Under the pieces are notes generated by a model. That model was given only the letters and a program-made list of their open reading frames with translations. It was not told the origin of the DNA and did no database searches. DNA of 64,000 bases from Megaustenia siamemsis (lineage: Eukaryota; Mollusca; Gastropoda; Stylommatophora; Ariophantidae): the NCBI GenBank assembly GCA_032433765.1, contig JAVIAB010000092.1:108442396-108506395 (forward strand), written 5' to 3'. Both the position numbers and the translations under genes were made by a program. Positions 56,193 through 64,000 of the stretch are shown here, one piece after another. The first letter of the stretch is position 1. Every line of letters starts with the position of its first letter.

Positions 56193-57550
56193 AGATTTAC
56201 CTCATCTTTCAGTAACAGTTTCGTTTTGGTCCTTCATTAATTTGCTAGCTGCGTTGTTTTTCTGATCATTATTCTGTGTTACAGCAAGAGATATTTCATA
56301 ATGTGTGTCAGTTGTCCCGTTATGGAAAGGGAAAAGGTAGACCTATACACCCCAATGAATTCTTAAATTATGAAACATTACAACGAGCACCGTGTATGAA
56401 ACTAACCGCAGTGTATTGCCTCGAATCCTCAAATGTCACTGGAAGTACACCTGAGATGAATTAAATAAATGAACAAAATTCATGGTTGACATCAAAGGTT
56501 GGCACCCTACAACCCGCAAAGCAATCGACCCTTGTGCTTGATTTAAAAACAATACCTATCACTCCATTCCCTGAGATAACAAAAAATAAAGACAGAAAAA
56601 GTAACACAAAGGCATGAAATTGATTAGCTGGCACGAATTTATAAAACATACTACGTGTTGATGTTGTTAGTCAAATGCCACCAAACATGGACTGCCTCGT
56701 GCGTGAAGTTCATGTATAACCCGCTCATTAAACCCATATCTTTTTATTTATAATTTATTTTTGAATTTTGAATTTGCTCCCAGCCACTCCATTTTTTTCT
56801 CTCTCATCCTTCTTCCTTTCATTCCACTCTCTTTTCAGTCTCCTGCTCTCCATCAGTAATAAGATTTTACATGACAATCGCTGGTGAATGCGGATTAGGT
56901 CATTTATATAATGCCTTTATTAGGTGATGGTATCTGGCCCTCGGTGTTTTCATGGTTCTCAGATCTGGTCCTCGAAAAATAAAAGGGTTGCCTACCCCTG
57001 ATGTACATCATTAAAGCTGTTTTAATTCTGTGTGACACTGTAATACCCTTCACTTATTCAAAAGTATGGTACTCATATGCTAGTGTGTTTTAGTCTTTTT
57101 TTTTTTAAAAAGCGTGCATTTGGCAGAGGTCATTCTCTTTATGTATGTGTGATTAAAATGTCAATTTTGCTGTAAATGTAATCTGCGAGGTCAGCCTCAA
57201 CTGGTTTAATATCCAAATGTCCAACTAATGATACGTCAGCCGCGCCTGATTTATATAAAAATATACAGATGTGTTATATTTGTAGCTGAGCAAATAACAA
57301 ACAAGCTGGACAGTGTCTGTGAAGTGCGCGCTATAGATTGCAATAACATTTCTTATTATTTCAACGTTTTTGCCTACATGCAACCTAGCTAGCACAGCAA
57401 TTACATAGACAGCTCCTTTGATTTCCAATAATTTCTGATATGACTACAGACAGTCTTTGTTTGATCAGATTGCTTGTAGAAGTTAAGCAAGAAAAACATG
57501 ATATATTAATCGAAGCTCTATTTTGTGAAACAAATCATTAGACATGCATA
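56193..57550. other. No recognisable gene
   Basis: No tandem arrays or recognised element pieces; short shadow frames only. Confidence 0.45.
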
Positions 57551-57554
57551 ATGT

Positions 57555-58120
57555 GTTATTAAATTACCTTTATCTTCCTCTTTCCTTCCATATCTGTCTT
57601 CCAATGTCGAGTGGAGATATAGTTTTCGCTCTTTTTGCTCTTCTACAGGCCTCTCCTGCTGTCGTGTTTTCTGTTTCTAATACTCCATCAGTCCGTCTTT
57701 TTCGTGGTCGGACCTTTGGTCTGGTGTTCCTGTGTCGTTCTATGAAAGATCGTTGCGTGCATTTTTATCTTTCTTTTATACGAAGCCAATCCATTTATCT
57801 GTTGTTTTTTACGTATTCAATTGCGATAATTATTCTTAGTTTTTTTTTTTTTTTTTTTTGTCTCTCAGCTTTTCATTTCTGATATTATTTCTCAGGCAGT
57901 TTCTTGTCGCAATTTTCTCTTCTTGTTCTTAAGTCTATCATAAAAGTTTGGCATTGTCTGGCACAACGATGGTATAAAGATTATATTGTAGAGTGCCCCT
58001 TTTGCCTGTAGTGTTTTGCCTTGTTGGACAGTAGTGGTGACATCCAATGATTTGACAAGCTTTGTTAATTTCTTTAGATATTCTTGCTAAATTATTAAAT
58101 GACTGAACGAAATCGTTCAA
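57555..58120 (-). mobile_element. LF5 LINE 3' fragment, longer copy
   Basis: Antisense counterpart of 7858-8240 (IEYVKNNR-like, RPKVRPRKRRTDGVLE-like, YLHSTLEDRYGRK-like in shifting frames), extended upstream by a thumb region: DFVQSFNNLARISKEINKAC, QGKTLQAKGALYN-like. A T-run of about 20 interrupts it at 57840-57860. Confidence 0.72.
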
Positions 58121-58189
58121 GAAAACGGCATATCTTTATAGGAGAGTAAAATCTAGAAAGAGACAGTTACTACAGATTTAAAAAAATAG

Positions 58190-58415
58190 CGAAGTGGCTA
58201 GAGCGCTTTTCTACAAAACCATGTGAGTCTGGGCTCAACTCACTGAAATGTGATGGATCAACACAACTTCGGATAGAGAAATTTTAATAGTGAAAATAAG
58301 GCGACCTGGTGTAATACTTACCACATCGTCCGTTAAAGTGTCGATGGCCTTGGAAAGAATATTGACACTAAAGCATTATCACCTATACGTCACCATGTGT
58401 AATTGATACTATTTT
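58190..58415 (+). mobile_element. tRNA-headed SINE sharing the family A body
   Basis: The head TAGCGAAGTGGCTAGAGCG is a tRNA A-box region unlike family A, but the body GGCGACCTGGTGTAATACTT, ACCACATC and the terminal CACCTATACGTCACCATG follow the family A 3' order. This suggests a shared 3' domain with an exchanged head. Confidence 0.5.
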
Positions 58416-59120
58416 TAGTAGAATATACCGTCTTCGCAGAAAGAGGCACAAGGATAAAGAGGGCTATTTAAAAGCAAGAGATTTTTTTTTTTTTATGTAA
58501 CGCATAATGTTACATTCTTATTGTAAATTGGTTTTGATATAAATGTTTTCAATGCGGTTACACTTTTTGGCGATGTTTTTTTTTTACCCGACGCTGTTGA
58601 ATTAAACTAACGACCGAGATTTAGTAAAACACAAACACAACTGCTTTTTTAGATGTGCTTGAGATTTAATATGACGCAAACACTATTACTTTTTTATGTT
58701 ATGGTTATTGTGGTTATTATGGCTATGTTAATAATGTTGTAATTAATTAATTAAATTAACTGTTATTTCCTTGTAACAATTAATTAGCAATTAACAACAA
58801 TTTTATAATATTTTTTGTTATATTTTAGTCATTTAATATGACGCTAACGCTTAAACGTTCCAAATGTTTTAGAGATTTAGTATGACATAACACTATTGCT
58901 ATTGAAATGTGTTTTCTTTGCTCCATCTGTGCATGCAATTTGTAGAGCTTTCTTCTTTATCTCTTCCTCTAATATCTGTATCGATAGAGTACACTTTTCA
59001 TTTACAGTTATCACAGTGACGTATAGTCTTGACTAAAATTAATGTGCCCAATTGTTCTGTAATTAAAGAGGACACTAATGATTTTATTAAAAAGTACTAG
59101 TGTTCTGTCACGTCATTGTA
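58416..59120. other. No recognisable gene
   Basis: AT-rich; a degenerate repeat of TTTAGTATGACATAACACTA appears loosely three times (58618, 58668, 58868). Confidence 0.4.
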
Positions 59121-59129
59121 TGTAAATCT

Positions 59130-60740
59130 TCTTTGTCTTCCTCTTCTTCTCCTTCCTCTACCTCTTCTTCTTCTGCGATCATGGCTCATTCAGACTAGGA
59201 CTTCGGACTCTCATGAAAGCAGCTCTCGATTGCAGTGATTCGGTTTTAGTGATTCGGTTGCCCCGTAGAGTTTCTATTCCAGGGAGGTGGGTGTGGGGCA
59301 CATTGTTTTCCTCGGGCTGGTGTATAGGGGCAATCCTGTAGAACTTATTTTGTTGTCACGTTATCCAGGGTACAGAGGCATTGGCTGGTAGTTCCTATTT
59401 TGAGTTTGGTGAACATGTGGTTTCTCATTCTGTTGTGGCCAGTGCGTAAGCGAAGTATGATGATTTGATCCCTCCTTGATAGTTGGAAGTATCCATCCTT
59501 CTCATTATAATTTGGCTGCTCTTATTTCCATTTTCATGGTACTGGCCTTTGATGATGTATTTCGCTTTATCGTAGCTGACCAGATGGCTTTCTTGTGGCA
59601 ATCTCCCTCACTCATAAGTTAGATTGTCTGAGTATTCGCTTCCTTGCATAAAACAGTGTGATGGTATCCACTGGCTGACCACTCCCTGGAAGGCATTGGA
59701 CAATTGATCTCAGGTTGTTCTTAGGTCATCTAGCTTGCTGTTCCTGTGGGTTTTTAGAGCTTTTAGGACTGACAGTGCTTCGGTCAGTATCACCAATTTC
59801 TTGTGCACATTATTTTTGTGTTGGATAGCCAGTTTTGCAGCGTCTTTGAGGGCTTCAGTTTCTGCTTTATAGTTGTTTGAGAATTTCCACAGTAGCTATT
59901 GACGTGGTGATATCTTCCTGTTTATTCAGCCAGCAGAACACACCTCCTTCATTTCTGGTGGCGTTTGTAGCAGCGCTACCTGTGTATGTGTGTGATCAGG
60001 AGTCCTGTAGGGTAGTTGTCTATGTGTTTTTCTGCTTTGTACTTTCTCTCTGTGTTTATCTAGGTGCCTTTTTCATGATTCCTATAATGTCTTCCTTAGG
60101 TTCTGGTATTTTATATGTCTCGTGGGGAGACATACAGGATGAGCATATAGATTTTGGCATTGTTTGGGACAGTACTGGATCGCTAGTTGTCAATTCTTTG
60201 CAGATTACTGTGAAGCTGCTCCTCTTTAGTCTTCCTTTACCGAAATTGGTTATTCCTTAGTGCATAGGGTGGTTACGGAGCCTTTTGTATTTCTCTGCTT
60301 GTTGCATTGCTTTAATTTTCGGTCTATCTTCCAAAGGTTGTAGACCTGTTACAGTTTCTAGAGTCTCTATAGGTGTAGATTTCATAGCACCAGTGATGAT
60401 ACGGACAGCCTGATATTGTATTCTGCTAAGTTTGCTAAGCTGGGTTTTGGAGGCTGCAGCCTAGGCTGCGACTCCATACTCTGTGACTGGTCTTCCTACG
60501 TATAGTCGTTTCAAGATATTGCCGTCTGCTCTGCAGTCCGTTCCTGCTAATTTCTTCATAATATCTGTTCGTTTTCTGGCTCTTTTTTATGCTATGTCTA
60601 TCTGATTTATCCATGTCATTCTGCGATCCACGGTGACGCCAAGATATGCTGGTTTTTAGTCAATAGAAAGTGTGTAGTATTTTTATCTTCAAATTTGCAG
60701 AGAGTGTGTTTCTTGATATGTGAAAATTGTGCATGTAGTT
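59130..60740 (-). mobile_element. I-group-like LINE, thumb to 3' end, heavily mutated (copy D)
   Basis: Minus strand: PAYLGVTVDRRMTWINQIDI, KLAGTDCRADGNILKRLYVG, QAVRIITGAMKSTPIETLE, FTVICKELTT. Then the RNase H region with TYTGSAATNATRNEGG and QWIPSHCFMQGSEYSDNL, and RRDQIIILRLRTGHNRMRNH, MFTKLKIGTT, CPYTPARG. It ends CTAGTCTGAATGAGCCATGA, then (GAA)n near 59130-59170. Order matches 40860-43062 but it is a more diverged subfamily with a different 3' tail. Many stops. RT palm missing. Confidence 0.82.
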
Positions 60741-61430
60741 GTTGTTCTATCATTAATGGGTGGCAGCCAGGTGTTCGTCCATCTTTCACGTTTTGTATGT
60801 AATGTGATGTTGATGTTCTCCCATCACTATCTCGACGTTTAAGAGTGATGGGGTTAGCACCGCAACAGGTAGCAGTGGCCCATGTTTTCAGTGGCTAGAT
60901 GAGCCGCATCGATTACCTAAACAAAAATTAAATTCAAAAAAAAGGAAAAAGAAACAAACTCATCAGACCTAAAAGTAGAACCTCCAACCTTGTGGTCAGC
61001 AAACGTGTGCATTAACTCTTTCCGTACGGAAGCTTTTTATCAATGCAACGGAAGAGTTTTCAGAGACAACATATTTCAAGGTTTTAAGAATCAATCTACA
61101 TATTTATTTACCTAACATATAACAATTTATATATGAATTTTTAGATAATTAAACAATGTATTAGATTTCACCAATATTAAGATGCTACAAGACATGTAAA
61201 AAGAATATGGTTTGATGACGGTTCACAGTAATCAAATTGAGAGTGGCGCACTATGCGGCGAAACATACGCGTCCGAAATAGGCATGGCGCATGGTGCGAT
61301 GAAACGTACGGAAAGAGTTAACAACATCACCACTTTGACTTGATAAAATAAGAGATGCAATAAAGCCCATCGAAATCTGTATTTTCCAGTTCGCTCTGTA
61401 GGAACAGTTAACAGTAAAAGTAAGTAAATA
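60741..61430. other. No recognisable gene
   Basis: Contains two copies of a short CGGAAAGAGTT / CTTTCCGTACG pair (61018 and 61308) in opposite orientation; otherwise nothing recognised. Confidence 0.4.
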
Positions 61431-61431
61431 G

Positions 61432-61673
61432 CCCCGTCACGCCAAGGGGCGTATAGGGAATATAGTGTTAGTGACCATAAATTTTACAGACCTTGAGCAC
61501 ATGATTTTCGGGGTAATGTGGTCGGTATTACGCCCGTGCCGCTTTACTTTCCCAGGAAAAAAATCCGGTACCCATTTAGGGCTGGGTGAATCCGGAAGCC
61601 GTCGGTTGGGATCGAACCCTACCCTTTGTCCTTTGTAATTCAGTTCACTAACCACTGAGCTATCGCGGCTCCC
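61432..61673 (-). mobile_element. SINE family A, complete antisense copy
   Basis: Minus strand: GGGAGCCGCGATAGCTCAGT, GGTAGGGTTCGATCCCAACC, GGTACCGGATTTTTTTCC, GGCACGGGCGTAATACCGAC, CACATTACCCC and the terminal ATACGCCCCTTGGCGTGACG. The best-preserved copy together with 35580-35830. Confidence 0.92.
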
Positions 61674-62270
61674 TAACAGTTAGCAGTAGACCACCCAATT
61701 ATTATTTTTTTCCTTATGGGAAGTTTTATAATTGGCCACATGGCTATGCTTCCTGTTAGATACTCATATCGTTCCTCTTTGCTTGACCACAGACTGACAA
61801 CGTAAATAGTAGTTGGTTCTCAGTGTGGCGCCGTGTAGCGCCGCAGAAGTTCCGTCTTCGTTTAACCTGTGGTCATCTTTCTCAGTGTGTCCCATGCCGT
61901 CACACACTGTTCATCTCAGTTGACACTGTCCCCCTGCCAGGTCTACCTCTCTTTCATCGTTCTTCCTGAATCAAAATATAATAGTTTTTGTGGTTTCTTG
62001 TTCTTTTATAAGCGCACTACCTAACGAGCTCTAGTTTGTCTCTGTTACCCCTGTGTGTTCTCCTTTTGGTTGCACCTTTTGATAGTTCATAGTTGCTGAT
62101 TTTGTTAAGCTAAAAGTTTCTGAGAATTTGTTTGCTTGAGGCAGGTCACGGGAACTGGCAACAGTAATATCATTTTCATTTTTTTTTCCCAGCATTCAGA
62201 CCCATAGAGGAGCATTTAAAGTACACAGCTTTCACATATTCTTAAGTGTTTTTTTTTTTTATTGTACTGA
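61674..62270. other. No recognisable gene
   Basis: No recognised feature. Confidence 0.4.
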
Positions 62271-62274
62271 AATA

Positions 62275-63085
62275 TTCACAAAATTCATTACTGAAGCACG
62301 AGAATCTTCACATAATTATTTACAGAAAGTAGGATAATCTTCACATAATTCATTACAGAAAGTAGGACAATCTTCACATAATTCACTATAGAAAGTAGAA
62401 CAATTTTAACATAATTTATTACAGAAAGTAGGACAATCTTCTTGGCATTACAGAAAATACGACAATCTTCACATAGTTCATTACAGAAGGTCGGGCAATC
62501 TTCACATAATTCATTAAAGAAAATACAACAATCTTTACATAATTCATTACAGAAGGTCGGGCAATCTTCACATAATTCATTTCAGAAAATACGACAATCT
62601 TTACATAATTCATTACAGAAGGTCGGGCAATCTTCACATAATTCATTACAGAAAATACGACAATCTTTATATAATTCATTACAGAAAGTCGGGCAATCTT
62701 CACATAATTCATTACAGAAAGTAGGACAATCTTCACATAATTCACTATAGAAAGTAGAACAATCTTAACATAATTTATTACAGAAAGTAGGACAATTTCT
62801 TGGCATTACAGAAAATACGACAATCTTCACATAGTTCATTACAGAAGGTCAGGCAATCTTCACATAATTCATTAAAGAAAATACAACAATCTTTACATAA
62901 TTCATTACAGAAGGTCGGGCAATCTTCACATAATTCATTTCAGAAAATACGACAATCTTTACATAATTCATTACAGAAGGTCGGGCAATCTTCACATAAT
63001 TCATTACAGAAAATACGACAATCTTTATATAATTCATTACAGAAAGTCGGGCAATCTTCACATAATTCATTGCAGTAGGTCAGTC
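62275..63085. repeat. 33-bp minisatellite with ~358-bp higher-order duplication
   Basis: The unit contains CAATCTTCACATAATTCATT and ACAGAA(A/G)GT. The block 62445-62715 recurs almost unchanged at 62803-63073, 358 bp later. Frames are open on both strands because 33 is a multiple of 3; I see no evidence for translation. Confidence 0.95.
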
Positions 63086-63515
63086 AATCTTCACAATGTG
63101 TGTCATTGAAAGGGGCAAAAGAATGATACTCTAATGGAAAAGTAGACACACACTTTCGATGTATAACAGTGGAACAACAATGTAACCGATTCTATTCATA
63201 GCTTTTAGTTGAAACCTCGACTCCTTGACTTTAGCTTGATATCCCCGGCATAAACAGCAACACACAACTTTATAGAGCAAGGTAACAGACAGCAAACACG
63301 CAGCTTGCTCTTGCGTAACTATTTCCACAAACAGCGTGCGCCGCACTGCTGTTCATGGCGGGATGCACATGTTGTAACTCGGAGCTGTCTCCCGACCAAA
63401 CCTGGTGAGCAGAATGCACTGAGAAATATCATGTCAATTACTTTCCAGTTCTTAATTTCCAGGATAATTGTTGACATTTATTTCTCTGTTATAAAATTAT
63501 GTAGTGCTGCACGAA
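63086..63515. other. No recognisable gene
   Basis: Single-copy-looking spacer. Confidence 0.4.
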
Positions 63516-63517
63516 AT

Positions 63518-64000
63518 GTATTTCACCCTTTTTTAAGTGTATTCCGCCGTCCCCTAATATATTTCACCCTTTTATAAATGTATTCCGCCGTCTACTAAAT
63601 GTATTTTAACCTTTTATAAATGTATTCCGCCGTCCATTAAATGTATTTCACCCTTTTATAAATGTATTTCGTCGTCCACTATATTTATTTTAACCTCTTG
63701 TAAATGTGTTCCGACTTCCACGAAATGTTCTTCACTTTTTTATACATTATGTTCCGCCGTCAACTAAATGTATTCCACTGTACTATAAATCTATTTCTCC
63801 CTCTTATAAATATATTTTGCCTTAATTATTGTTTTTCGCCATCCATTAAATGTCTAAACCCTCTTATAATGCATTTCGCCGTCCGCTAAATTTATTCCAC
63901 CTACTAAATGTATTTCCATACTAAATGTATTTCACCCTTTTATAAATATATTTCGCAGTCCTCTAAATGTATTTCACCCGTATATAAATGTATTCCGCCG
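63518..64000. repeat. ~42-bp degenerate minisatellite running off the window
   Basis: Units combine TAAATGTATTTCACCCTTTT with ATAAATGTATTCCGCCGTCC, each half also resembling the other, so the ancestral unit may be about 21 bp. Continues past 64000. Confidence 0.88.

Noticed and set aside
62275..63085. Regular array considered as CRISPR
   Set aside because: Units are contiguous without unique spacers, the DNA is eukaryotic in character, and no cas-like genes are present. The same reasoning applies to the other arrays.

Overview
This is eukaryotic, repeat-dominated DNA from an animal, most likely a mollusc and perhaps a heterobranch gastropod. The evidence is tRNA-headed SINEs, many degenerate LINEs with APE-type endonuclease, reverse transcriptase or RNase H remnants, a Tc1/mariner-class DNA transposon, enormous minisatellite arrays, and a decayed stretch reading like the fucolectin-plus-EGF receptor ectodomains that are common in molluscs. 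The species assignment is inference. I see no intact host gene, no operon, no rRNA and no CRISPR. Most long open frames are artefacts of tandem repeats whose units lack stop codons.

Layout. 0-10 kb: an internally deleted LINE, small minisatellites, SINE pieces and decayed LINEs (4.8-5.2, 6.3-7.6, 7.9-8.2, 9.5-10.0 kb). 10-15 kb: microsatellites, a LINE tail at 11.4 kb, and an old antisense LINE (13.2-15.3 kb) carrying a younger, internally deleted LINE with a perfect 12-bp target duplication. 15.3-20.2 kb: a giant 38-bp polypyrimidine minisatellite that appears to have grown inside a tRNA-derived SINE. 20-24.2 kb: SINE, nested LINEs, a 42-bp minisatellite and another tRNA-like SINE. 24.9-27.5 kb: a 33-bp satellite of about 79 units with two sequence subtypes. 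28-30.9 kb: a 59-bp repeat with a palindrome in each unit, LINE and SINE debris, and a GTA/ATCC-rich array. 30.9-33.0 kb: a DNA transposon with TA duplications, long imperfect terminal inverted repeats and an inactivated transposase. 34.5-40 kb: LINE tail, SINEs, a 27-bp array and a second transposase remnant. 40.1-43.5 kb: the fucolectin/EGF pseudogene, then a well-preserved I-group-like LINE inserted in a minisatellite. 43.5-64 kb: more LINE and SINE remnants (notably a large antisense I-group copy at 59.1-60.7 kb) and four further minisatellites.

The most interesting observation is in the 30.9-33.0 kb transposon. On its coding strand, 59 nt after the transposase stop codon, lies a perfect match to the metazoan histone-mRNA 3' stem-loop (GGTCCTTTTCAGGACC) with histone-like flanks. 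I see no AATAAA nearby. This suggests a transposon mRNA with replication-dependent, non-polyadenylated 3' end formation. The transposase also has an unusually wide gap of 83 residues between its second and third catalytic acids. Eight insertions can be bounded by target-site duplications, so the order of several insertions can be read directly.
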